The position numbers and the translations under genes were made by a program. Shown one piece after another: positions 1-6,488 of a stretch of DNA of 7,100 nt. The DNA is taken from positions 1-7,100 of the forward strand of contig NZOA01000035.1 of NCBI GenBank assembly GCA_002695115.1. Reading direction: 5' to 3'. This DNA is from Planctomycetota bacterium. Lineage in GTDB: Bacteria > Planctomycetota > UBA8108. Below the pieces are notes generated by a model. The model was given only the letters and a program-made list of their open reading frames with translations. It had not been told where the DNA came from and did no database searches. How positions within the stretch are numbered: position 1 is the first letter of the stretch; each line of letters starts with the position of its first letter.

Positions 1-921
1 TAAATCTTGACCCCACACCATGTCGCTTCCACCTCTATTTAACTCCTCCACTGCCTCCGAGTAGCTGATCCTAGGAAAGGGGGTCTTCACAAGCTCCAAC
101 GTGCTCGTGTCTCTCTCAAGGACCTTCAATTCCTCACCGCACCGATCTAGGGATCGTTCTACGATATAGGAGATGAACTCCTCCTGGAGTCGCATGTTGT
201 CTGAAGAATCTACAAAGGCCACCTCCGGCTCAACCATCCAGAACTCGGTGAGATGGCGACGCGTCTTGGACTTCTCGGCCCGGAAGGTCGGCCCGAAGCA
301 ATAGGCCTTGCCGAAGGCCATCGCAGCGGCCTCCATATAGAGCTGGCCGCTCTGGGTCAGGTAGGCCTTCTCATCAAAATATTCGACCTCGAAGAGATTG
401 GTCGTCCCCTCGCAGGCATTGGGCGTGAAGATCGGGGCGTCGACACAGACAAAATCCCGCTCACCGAAGAAATTACGGACCGCCGTGATCACCGCGTCGC
501 GAACCCGGAGGATAGCGTGCTGCTTGCTCTGGCGCAGCCATAAATGGCGGTGACGAAGAAGAAAATCCGGGCCGATATCAGAGGTCTTCGAGATGGGATA
601 CTCGCTCGTTGGCTCCTGCAGAACATCCAGGTCCGAGGCCTTCAGCTCGACCCCGCTTGGCGCTCTCTCATCAGCCGAAACCGTACCGGTGACGATGACG
701 GAGGATTCGTAGGGAAGATGAGCGCAGCGCTCAAAAAGCTCCTCGCTTACATCCGCCTTGCCCATGATGGCCTGCACCCTGCCGCTGCCATCGCGAAACT
801 GCAGGAAGTGAATCTTCCCCTTGGAGCGCCTGTTGAAGAGCCATCCGGCGATACGGACCTCCTCTCCCACATGTTCCGGTAAAGTTCGAATCGCCACTGT
901 GTTCGGGTTTTTTTCGCTCAT
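1..921 (-). CDS. asnS: Asparaginyl-tRNA synthetase, N-terminal 307 residues (runs off left edge)
   Basis: This cytoplasmic class IIb aminoacyl-tRNA synthetase charges tRNA-Asn with asparagine using ATP. The reading frame is open from the ATG at 921-919 to base 1 with no stop. The C-terminal part, including class II motif 3, lies outside the window; the family is usually about 430-470 residues. Residues 18-53 form the start of the N-terminal OB-fold anticodon-binding domain (VRIAGWLFNRRSKGKIHFLQ, then FRDGSG). RHLWLR is at 125-130 and the motif 1 region is around 140-167. Class II motif 2 spans 210-233, with GPTFRAEKSKTRRHL followed by TEFWMVEPE. The AEKSKTRRHLTEFWM form is what I know from Bacillus- and Thermus-type AsnRS, and it separates the protein from AspRS. 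GAGGGAG at 937-931 sits nine bases before the start and supports it. The gene is transcribed divergently from the secreted-protein pair. Nothing in the visible part looks broken. Confidence 0.95.
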   Translation of the reverse strand, partial: MSEKNPNTVAIRTLPEHVGEEVRIAGWLFNRRSKGKIHFLQFRDGSGRVQAIMGKADVSEELFERCAHLPYESSVIVTGTVSADERAPSGVELKASDLDVLQEPTSEYPISKTSDIGPDFLLRHRHLWLRQSKQHAILRVRDAVITAVRNFFGERDFVCVDAPIFTPNACEGTTNLFEVEYFDEKAYLTQSGQLYMEAAAMAFGKAYCFGPTFRAEKSKTRRHLTEFWMVEPEVAFVDSSDNMRLQEEFISYIVERSLDRCGEELKVLERDTSTLELVKTPFPRISYSEAVEELNRGGSDMVWGQDL

Positions 922-944
922 TTTGCCTGTCTCCCTCGCGGCAT
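918..944 (-). promoter_or_regulatory. Possible 8-codon upstream ORF overlapping the asnS start
   Basis: On the minus strand an ATG at 944-942 opens the peptide MPRGRQAK. It is preceded by AGGAG at 955-951 with a six-base spacer. Its TGA (920-918) overlaps the asnS ATG as ATGA. The arrangement would suit translational coupling. The peptide contains no asparagine codon, so it is not an obvious asparagine-sensing leader. In an SD-rich stretch this could arise by chance. Confidence 0.18.
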
Positions 945-1067
945 TGAGGTCTCCTGAAGCTCATCGGCGCGAAGTCTAACCCTAAACGCCAAAGCTAGAA
1001 AGAGAGAAAAATAGCGGTCCCGAAATCGTTGAAAGAAAATACGGGTAGTCCAAACCTTACAGAAGCC

Positions 1068-1073
1068 TATAAT
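1068..1073 (+). promoter_or_regulatory. Candidate sigma-70 -10 box for the secreted-protein operon
   Basis: A perfect TATAAT lies in an AT-richer patch. No good -35 hexamer sits 16-18 bases upstream (the bases there are near GTAGTC), and no extended -10 TG is present. If it is used, transcription would start near 1080 and leave a leader of roughly 290 bases before the ATG at 1374. Confidence 0.22.
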
Positions 1074-1358
1074 TGGGTTATCGAAGTTCAAATCTTTGGG
1101 TTTGACTCTCGAATCGGCGGTTGGGCGGCCTGTCAGAGGCTCTCTTGATCCGTCTGTTCGACCGACAATGCGACTGAGAACGGATTCTGCCTGTTCGGTA
1201 CTGCCTTTCGATACGGGGGCGTGAGTTCCCAGGCCGGGATTTTCGCGGGTTGGTGGTTTGTTTCGTACGCCGTTGTCCACTATCGCCTGTTCTTTCCCGC
1301 TGAAGCAGTTTTACACATTTCCGAGAGGGACACACCCTCGAGACCCCTCGCGGTAAAT

Positions 1359-1363
1359 GAAGG
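1359..1363 (+). promoter_or_regulatory. Ribosome binding site that favours the ATG at 1374
   Basis: GAAGG ends ten bases before the ATG at 1374, a slightly long spacer. It matters because the same frame is open upstream to a GTG at 1221. The ATG is preferred because the residues directly after it form a clean Sec signal peptide, whereas the GTG start would place about 51 unrelated residues in front of it. Confidence 0.45.
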
Positions 1364-1373
1364 TTGTTTTCCG

Positions 1374-3596
1374 ATGTCGAATGAAACCTCCAGGATGACC
1401 GGTCCCGCCAGGCTCGCAGCCTGTCTCTGGATCCTCCTGGTCTCGCTCTGCCTGGCTGCCGACAGAGCGGAGGCGGCCAATGGAGACCTCCTCGGCGTCA
1501 GCGACACCCTGGACTCCGCCAACCGGGAGCTCATCGACATGGTGGAAGATTCCCGGGATGGAACCTTCTGGGTCCTGGGCGCCAACGGCAGCTCGGTTGA
1601 AAACCACCTCATCTATCATCTCAGCCACGATCTCACCACCGTGCTTGGAACGACGGAAAACCCTCATCCCAGCGGCAGCATCGCCGAGAGCAATATGTCG
1701 CTCAATCGCGGCATCGCCTTTCACGACCCCACGGGAAATCTCTTCGTCCTCTCGCTGACCGGCCTCCGGGGCGAGCAGCGCTACGAGGTGAGGGCTGTCG
1801 ACGAAAATGGAAACGCGAGCCCCGCCTTCGACTTTTCCATAGACCTCGAGGGTGAAGAAGGAGCCAGCCTCTTCGGCCTGAGCTTCGATATCGTATCGGG
1901 CCAATTCTGGACCCTCGACATCGCCAGGGACCTGGTGCTCCGCATCGGCTTCGATGGAAACATCAGCCGCTCGTTCCTGCTGCCGGGAAAAATCAGCGAC
2001 GAGACCCTGATCCGCGGCCAGGGATTGTCCTTCGACAGCGAGGCCCTCCTGCTCTATGTCTCCTACGGAAGCATCCTCGACCAGGGGGCCTCGAAGATAC
2101 TCCAGTTGACGACAGAGGGAGTCCTGATCGATGACAGGCTGAGCGCCTACCGCACCGGGATCGAGATCCCTCTCGGCCAAATCCCCGAGACTGACCTCCG
2201 GGGCATCACCTCCTATCTGGTTGGAGCCGGCCAGAACCGGTTCGCCGTCATAGGCGGCTCCGGACGGATCTACCAGATCGAGCAGGTAATACCTCGAGTC
2301 ATCCCTCCCAACCAGTTGTCCTGCGGCCTGACGGTTACCAGCCAGGTCGTGCTCAATTGGGTCAACAACGGCCCCGGAGCCGAAGGCGCCTACCAGGGCT
2401 CCATCCAGATCGTTCGCAACGGCGTCGCCCTTGCCAACGTCGAAGGCCACACCACCAGCTACGTCGACTCAACACCGATCAACGGCCCCTCAACCTACGC
2501 CCTGCGGGCGGCCGAGGACGGCGTCTTCGGCCCGGTCGGCTGCGAATGCGCGACCGTCGCGGGTCCCGGCGGGATCATCAACTGGACGGCGGCTCCCACG
2601 GGCGGCTGCTATGACCTGGCCCTCGTCCCCGATGCGGAAAAAATCTACGTGACCGATGACTCCGCGGGGACTGTCTCCATCCTCGATGCCGACCTCAGCG
2701 ATGCGGGGAAAGACGACTTCCCGAGCCCCTGGAGCAATCCCGGGGGAATCGCCTTCGTCCCGGCAATCCAGCTTGGCTTTCCTCCCCAGCTCTTCGAGGA
2801 CTTCATCGCGATAGCCAATACCAGCGACAACCGGCTTCGCCTGGCGAGCCTCGCCGCCCCGGAATCCGGAACGACCATCAACCTGCGTTTTCCCGACGAG
2901 GTGGAAAATCCGAGAATCGGCGGGCTTACCTATATTCCATCCGACACCCCCTCCCTGCAACGTTTCGTGGTAACGGAGAGGGAAAGTAAAGAAATCTACA
3001 TTTTCAGGACCAATGGAAACCTGGTCCGCTCCTGCTCGCCGCCCAGCCTCTTCCTCGACGTCGCCATCGGCTCCGGGGTCTCCTACGATCCCCTCCGCGA
3101 CACCTTCCTTACGGGATTCGAAGATGGTGTCGTGCGTGAGCTCTACAGCGACGGGCCTCCCGGAACCTGTCCCCTGACCGCTCCCAGCTTCGAGATCAGC
3201 CTCGAGGCCGTCGGCGGCGGCTACGACCAGGACGGCCACATCGGCGGCATCCAGATTTCAGATAACACCCTGCTGATCTGCCTTCCGGGCAACGGCACGA
3301 TCTTCCGCACCCTGCTGTTTCCTTTCGGCCCCGACTTCATCAGGGGTGATTTCGACCGGAACTCGGAGGTCGACCTGAGTGATGCGGTATCCATAGCCCG
3401 CTACCTGTTCCTTGGCGGAACGCCACCGACCTGCATGGATGCGGCCGACAGTAATGACGATGGGATCCTCGACATTTCCGATCCTGTCTACCTGCTGTTC
3501 TACCTGTTTATCGCCAACAGCCCGTCGCCCCCGGAGCCTTTCCCCGGGGCGGGTAACGACCCCACCTTCCGGGACAACCTGGGCTGCCAGGAGTGA
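1374..3596 (+). CDS. Exported beta-propeller/FN3 protein with C-terminal dockerin-like domain
   Basis: I do not recognise a named gene; the catalytic or binding role is unknown. From the ATG at 1374 the product is 740 residues. A Sec signal peptide covers residues 1-34: Arg7 and Arg13, hydrophobic core LAACLWILLVSLCLA, cleavage after AEA. Residues about 50-306 hold five units of the type GLSFDxxxxxFWxLD (starts near 52, 113, 168, 217, 277), which suggests beta-propeller blades of the NHL/SMP-30 kind. Residues about 312-394 are FN3-like (VVLNW, IQIVRNG, TSYVDSTPINGPSTYALRAA). Residues about 410-649 hold five more blade-like units (414, 458, 517, 568, 625), including IYVTDDSAGTVSILD. Residues 654-740 are dockerin-like with two calcium-binding loops (Asp659-Asp670 and Asp692-Asp703). 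There is no sortase motif, PEP-CTERM or C-terminal membrane anchor, and no catalytic signature that I can name. It is the first gene of an apparent two-gene operon. Confidence 0.86.
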   Translation: MSNETSRMTGPARLAACLWILLVSLCLAADRAEAANGDLLGVSDTLDSANRELIDMVEDSRDGTFWVLGANGSSVENHLIYHLSHDLTTVLGTTENPHPSGSIAESNMSLNRGIAFHDPTGNLFVLSLTGLRGEQRYEVRAVDENGNASPAFDFSIDLEGEEGASLFGLSFDIVSGQFWTLDIARDLVLRIGFDGNISRSFLLPGKISDETLIRGQGLSFDSEALLLYVSYGSILDQGASKILQLTTEGVLIDDRLSAYRTGIEIPLGQIPETDLRGITSYLVGAGQNRFAVIGGSGRIYQIEQVIPRVIPPNQLSCGLTVTSQVVLNWVNNGPGAEGAYQGSIQIVRNGVALANVEGHTTSYVDSTPINGPSTYALRAAEDGVFGPVGCECATVAGPGGIINWTAAPTGGCYDLALVPDAEKIYVTDDSAGTVSILDADLSDAGKDDFPSPWSNPGGIAFVPAIQLGFPPQLFEDFIAIANTSDNRLRLASLAAPESGTTINLRFPDEVENPRIGGLTYIPSDTPSLQRFVVTERESKEIYIFRTNGNLVRSCSPPSLFLDVAIGSGVSYDPLRDTFLTGFEDGVVRELYSDGPPGTCPLTAPSFEISLEAVGGGYDQDGHIGGIQISDNTLLICLPGNGTIFRTLLFPFGPDFIRGDFDRNSEVDLSDAVSIARYLFLGGTPPTCMDAADSNDDGILDISDPVYLLFYLFIANSPSPPEPFPGAGNDPTFRDNLGCQE
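3336..3593 (+). other. Dockerin-like module of the first secreted protein
   Basis: This codes for residues 655 to 740. Loop 1 has Asp, Asp, Asn, Asp and Asp at positions 1, 3, 5, 9 and 12, followed by LSDAVSIARYLF. Loop 2 has Asp, Asn, Asp, Asp and Asp at the same positions, followed by YLLFYLF. Both loops look competent to bind calcium. The end, NDPTFRDNLGC, matches the usual module terminus, except that the cysteine expected just before it is replaced (PGAGND). By hand alignment about 30 of the first 58 residues match the module of the next gene. Confidence 0.8.
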
Positions 3597-3609
3597 AGAA
3601 GAGACCCTC

Positions 3610-5232
3610 ATGAGCGAAAAGAAAACCACTGGCATCCTGCGGCGCCTGGCGTTGCTCCTCGCGATGTTCCTTCCGGGAGCCTTCTGTGAAGAGCTCGCGG
3701 CGGCGAACGTTCTACAGGTTGGCTACGCCTCAGCCAAGCCCGGGGACGACCGGGTCCATATGACCATCACGGCTACCAACGATGAGCCGATCCACGGCTA
3801 CAGCCTGGCGCTGGCCTATCCTTCGGGCGTACTCCAGATGACCGATATCGGTGTCTGCGGGACCCACCTCGTGGAGCTCGAGCCTGAATTCGTGGCCCCG
3901 CGAATCGACAACGAGCTGGGGATCGCCCACCTCGCGGTGATCATCGAATTCGAGGCCCCCACGGGTGAAAACTACCTCGAGCCCCTCTCGCCGCAGGATT
4001 CTCCGAGAATCGTGGCCCGCCTCAGCTTCCGGGTTCTTCCCGGGGCCGCGGGTGGCCACTACCCCGTAAGGCTCGTTGACGGGATCGGCGCTCCCGCCGT
4101 CTACAATCGCTTCAGCAACGCGGGCCGCAGCATCCGGCCGGAGCTCAGAAATGGAACCTTCTTCGTCAAGGGAGAGAACGTGCTGGCCCTCGACCGGCGG
4201 AGGGCTTTCTGCGGCGCCACCCCCCAGATGGTCATCCGCGCGCTGGCCAGCCATCCGGATCCGCTCGATGGCTTCTCGATCGGCATATCCTTCGACTGTG
4301 AGACCCTCGAGCTCGACCCCGACGACGCGCTCCTGGGAACGGATGTCATCGCCTCGCTGGGAAACCAGGTCGAACTCTTCCAGACCGACATCGACACGCT
4401 CCCGGGGCCCATGGACTGCCGCTCACGTACCGGCGTCATTTTTGACCGGGTGCCGCCCTTCCTCGGACAGAACCTGCTGCCCTCGACGAACTCGCCGCCC
4501 ACCCAGGAGATCATGCGCTACACCTTCCGTCTGAAGAGCAACGCGATCGACTGCGCCGACACCGAGAAGCTCGACCTGCTCCTTGAGGAGCTCGAGCAGC
4601 CGGGCTCCCTGAATACGACCTTTATCGTCGGCTCCAGCAGCATCACCCCGGTAAGAGAGCACGGCAAGATCTACTTCTGCACCGGCACCCTGCGCGGCCG
4701 GGTCGTCGACGCGCTCACCGGCACCGGACTCGGCGGCGTGCGGGTGGTCACCATCCCGGAAGGAATCAACGCGACCTCCTCGGCCAACGGCAACTTCGTC
4801 CTGGCAGATCTTCCCCCGGGGGACTACTCCCTCGAGTACGAGAAAAACGGCTACTACTCCGGCGGGCTACTCGATGTGCCGGTCAGCTGCGGAAATGAAA
4901 ACAACGCCGAGGAGACCGGCCTCTACGCGCTGCCGCCGAGCTGCCCGCCTCCCGAAGGCAGCTTCCGAAGAGGCTTTATCAACAGCGATGCCCGCTCCGA
5001 TCTCTCCGATGCCATCAGCATCTTCAACTACCTCTTCAGGGGCTTCGCCCCGCCTGAATGCACGGCGGCCGCCGATGTCAATGCCGACAACCGTCTCGAC
5101 ATCAGCGATGGAATCTTCATGCTGAACTTCCTCTTCGGCAACGGCCCGCCACCCTACTCTCCCTACGAGGAATGCGGCACCGATCCGGACAGCACGCTCG
5201 GCTGCGTACGCTCCTACGCCTGCGAGCAGTGA
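3610..5232 (+). CDS. Exported protein with two cohesin-like domains, a carboxypeptidase-regulatory-like domain and a dockerin-like C-terminus
   Basis: No named gene is recognised. The ATG at 3610 gives 540 residues. The same frame is open upstream inside the previous gene, but that part is only its shadow. The signal peptide has Lys4, Lys5, Arg11 and Arg12, a hydrophobic core LALLLAMFLPGAF and probable cleavage after ELAAA (residue 32). Residues about 33-188 look cohesin-like: AKPGD, IHGYSLALAYPSGVLQMTDI, then ARLSFRVLPG and a closing NGTFFV strand. Residues about 190-357 look like a second, diverged copy (PLDGFSIGISFDCETLEL; MRYTFRLKS). Residues about 358-425 resemble the carboxypeptidase regulatory-like fold (LRGRVVDALTGTGLGGVRV, SANGNFVLADLPPGDYSLEY). 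Residues about 452-540 are dockerin-like. Cysteines cluster in the second half, which would fit disulphides outside the cytoplasm. The start lies 13 bases after the preceding stop behind a weak GAAGAGA, so coupling with that gene is likely. Ligand and function are unknown. Fold names are by eye. Confidence 0.87.
   Translation: MSEKKTTGILRRLALLLAMFLPGAFCEELAAANVLQVGYASAKPGDDRVHMTITATNDEPIHGYSLALAYPSGVLQMTDIGVCGTHLVELEPEFVAPRIDNELGIAHLAVIIEFEAPTGENYLEPLSPQDSPRIVARLSFRVLPGAAGGHYPVRLVDGIGAPAVYNRFSNAGRSIRPELRNGTFFVKGENVLALDRRRAFCGATPQMVIRALASHPDPLDGFSIGISFDCETLELDPDDALLGTDVIASLGNQVELFQTDIDTLPGPMDCRSRTGVIFDRVPPFLGQNLLPSTNSPPTQEIMRYTFRLKSNAIDCADTEKLDLLLEELEQPGSLNTTFIVGSSSITPVREHGKIYFCTGTLRGRVVDALTGTGLGGVRVVTIPEGINATSSANGNFVLADLPPGDYSLEYEKNGYYSGGLLDVPVSCGNENNAEETGLYALPPSCPPPEGSFRRGFINSDARSDLSDAISIFNYLFRGFAPPECTAAADVNADNRLDISDGIFMLNFLFGNGPPPYSPYEECGTDPDSTLGCVRSYACEQ
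4963..5229 (+). other. Dockerin-like module of the second secreted protein, first loop degenerate
   Basis: This codes for residues 452-540. Loop 2 (Asp489, Asn491, Asp493, Asp497, Asp500) is intact. Loop 1 reads GFINSDARSDLSD. The first ligand position, normally Asp after Gly, is Phe456, while Asn458, Asp460, Asp464 and Asp467 remain. The usual end CGTDPDSTLGC is present and is extended by eight residues containing another cysteine. Confidence 0.78.
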
Positions 5233-5241
5233 TCCCGGACG

Positions 5242-6390
5242 CTACCTGAGGTCATCGACCTTGTCGGTATACTCCCACGAGAGATCCGGGCGGCCGAAGT
5301 GGCCGTTCCTGGCCGTATCAAGGTAGATCGGTCGGCGCAGATTGAGCGCCTCGATGATCTCCTTCGGGGTAAGCGGGAAGTGCTGGCGGACCAGCTTCTC
5401 GAGCTCCGGCTCCGGCTTCTTGCCGGTACCCTGGGTATCGACGAGAACCGAACAAGGCTCAGCAATACCGATGGCATAGGAGAGCTGCACCTCGCAGATA
5501 TCCGCCAGCCCGGCGGCGACGATGTTCTTGGCGATATAGCGCGCCATGTAGGCGGCGCTGCGATCTACCTTGCTGGGATCCTTGCCGCTGAAGGCACCGC
5601 CACCGTGGCGGCCGCGGCCACCGTAGGTGTCGACGATGATCTTGCGGCCGGTAAGGCCCGTATCCGCTGCGGGACCTCCCTTGACGAATTTTCCGGTCGG
5701 GTTGACATGGAAGACGGTCTTGTCATCGAGGAATTCCCCGGGCACCACCTTCCGGATTAGTTCATTGATGATCTTCGGCTTGATGTCCTTCTCCAGGTCG
5801 GCCTCGGGAGTGTGCTGGGTCGAGATGACCACCGTGTCCACCCTGGTGGGAACACCATCCTCATATTCGACGGTGACCTGTGATTTCCCGTCCGGCCTGA
5901 GAAAATACATTTCGCTGCTCTCCCTCGCCCTGGCAAGCTCGTCGACAAGCTTGCGAGCCAGCAGGATCGCCAGGGGCATGTATTCAGGGGTTTCGTTGCA
6001 GGCGAAACCGAACATCATTCCCTGGTCGCCGGCGCCCTGATCGCTGTGAAGTCCCTTGCCCTCATCAACGCCCTGGGCGATATCTCCTGACTGCCCGTGA
6101 ATAGCGGAGAGAACCGCGACATCTTCGTAGTGAAAACCCATATCGGGATTCGTATAGCCGATCTCCTGGATCGTCTGGCGCGCCACCTTATCGAAATCGC
6201 AATAACCCTGGGTCGTTATCTCACCCGCGATCAGTGTCAACCCCGTGGTCACCAGGGCCTCCACCGCCACCCGGGAGTTGGGATCCTGCCTCAGCAGGTC
6301 ATCAAGGACGGCGTCCGACACCTGGTCGGATACCTTGTCGGGGTGTCCCATCGTCACCGATTCGGAGGTGAATAGGGTTCGTTCTGCCAT
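5242..6390 (-). CDS. metK: S-adenosylmethionine synthetase (methionine adenosyltransferase)
   Basis: The cytoplasmic enzyme makes S-adenosylmethionine from methionine and ATP, releasing phosphate and pyrophosphate. The 382-residue product is full length for the family (about 380-400). Signatures are visible in order. [20 protein letters not shown] at 8-27 has the ATP-contacting His16 and the metal-binding Asp18. [16 protein letters not shown] is at 119-134, and [20 protein letters not shown] at 228-247. The second ATP/phosphate-binding motif, [19 protein letters not shown], is at 263-281. The frame extends 34 codons further upstream, but the ATG at 6390-6388 is chosen because [12 protein letters not shown] matches the usual family N-terminus and AGGAA lies at 6401-6397, six bases away. 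The gene lies downstream of waaA on the same strand and converges on the secreted-protein operon with nine bases between the stop codons. No defects are seen. Confidence 0.98.
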   Translation of the reverse strand: MAERTLFTSESVTMGHPDKVSDQVSDAVLDDLLRQDPNSRVAVEALVTTGLTLIAGEITTQGYCDFDKVARQTIQEIGYTNPDMGFHYEDVAVLSAIHGQSGDIAQGVDEGKGLHSDQGAGDQGMMFGFACNETPEYMPLAILLARKLVDELARARESSEMYFLRPDGKSQVTVEYEDGVPTRVDTVVISTQHTPEADLEKDIKPKIINELIRKVVPGEFLDDKTVFHVNPTGKFVKGGPAADTGLTGRKIIVDTYGGRGRHGGGAFSGKDPSKVDRSAAYMARYIAKNIVAAGLADICEVQLSYAIGIAEPCSVLVDTQGTGKKPEPELEKLVRQHFPLTPKEIIEALNLRRPIYLDTARNGHFGRPDLSWEYTDKVDDLR

Positions 6391-6396
6391 GCTCTG

Positions 6397-6401
6397 TTCC
6401 T
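6397..6401 (-). promoter_or_regulatory. metK ribosome binding site
   Basis: AGGAA on the minus strand ends six bases before the ATG at 6390-6388. It decides against the longer open frame starting at 6492. It lies only two bases downstream of a T-tract that follows a hairpin. Confidence 0.7.
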
Positions 6402-6403
6402 GG

Positions 6404-6425
6404 AAAAATACACCGGTTTCGCCGG
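6404..6425 (-). terminator. Hairpin plus T-tract in the metK leader (weak terminator or attenuator)
   Basis: Read on the minus strand, CCGG-CGAAA-CCGG (6425-6413) is followed by TGTATTTTT ending at 6404. The stem is only four GC pairs, so it is weak for an intrinsic terminator. The same 3' arm can instead pair as ACCGGTG (6417-6411) with CATCGGT (6450-6444), giving seven pairs including one G-U. It could end waaA transcripts or attenuate metK. Confidence 0.28.
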
Positions 6426-6488
6426 GGCGAGCTGGGCTGGGGGACCGATGCTGCCGCCTGCTGGTTGATTCACGAAGGGCGGATTCTA

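Larger units (their letters stand above)
922..1373. other. Divergent intergenic region between asnS and the secreted-protein operon
   Basis: I find no convincing gene in these 452 bases. The plus-strand frame is open from a GTG at 1221, but its translation before the ATG at 1374 does not look like protein. The region must hold the asnS promoter and probably that of the plus-strand pair. Visible elements are a TATAAT at 1068-1073, an imperfect hairpin at 1081-1112 (TCGA/TCGA and TCAAA/TTTGA arms), a six-pair hairpin at 1178-1196 (GAACGG/CTGTTC) and GAGGG/CCCTC around ACACA at 1325-1339. The first 180 bases look richer in A and T than the flanking genes. None of the hairpins matches an RNA family I recognise. 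Confidence 0.6.

Noticed and set aside
1..921. Aspartyl-tRNA synthetase as an alternative for the left-edge gene
   Set aside because: The motif 2 segment (AEKSKTRRHLTEFWM) is of the AsnRS type, and the OB-fold and spacing fit bacterial AsnRS.
1221..1373. GTG start giving a 791-residue version of the first secreted protein
   Set aside because: The 51 extra residues look like translated non-coding DNA and would bury the signal peptide. The ATG at 1374 is followed directly by a clean Sec signal.
1374..1475. Lipoprotein signal in the first secreted protein (Cys in the hydrophobic core)
   Set aside because: The residues before each cysteine (LAAC, VSLC) do not give a good lipobox at the end of the core, while AEA gives a standard signal peptidase I site.
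1311..2450. 379-codon open frame on the minus strand, and the 249-codon one at 2490-3239
   Set aside because: Both lie opposite the first secreted-protein gene. Their translations have no recognisable domain or signal, and long antisense frames are expected in GC-rich coding DNA.
3412..3609. Upstream extension of the second secreted protein
   Set aside because: It overlaps the dockerin-like end of the preceding gene in another frame. The Sec signal peptide starts at 3610.
6424..6443. G-quadruplex on the plus strand (runs GGGG, GGG, GGGGG)
   Set aside because: Only three runs of three or more G are present. A fourth run is lacking, so a stable three-quartet structure is not supported.
6391..6488. 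Known SAM riboswitch upstream of metK
   Set aside because: I could not match conserved cores of known SAM or SAH riboswitch classes in the 98 bases. Only generic competing hairpins remain.
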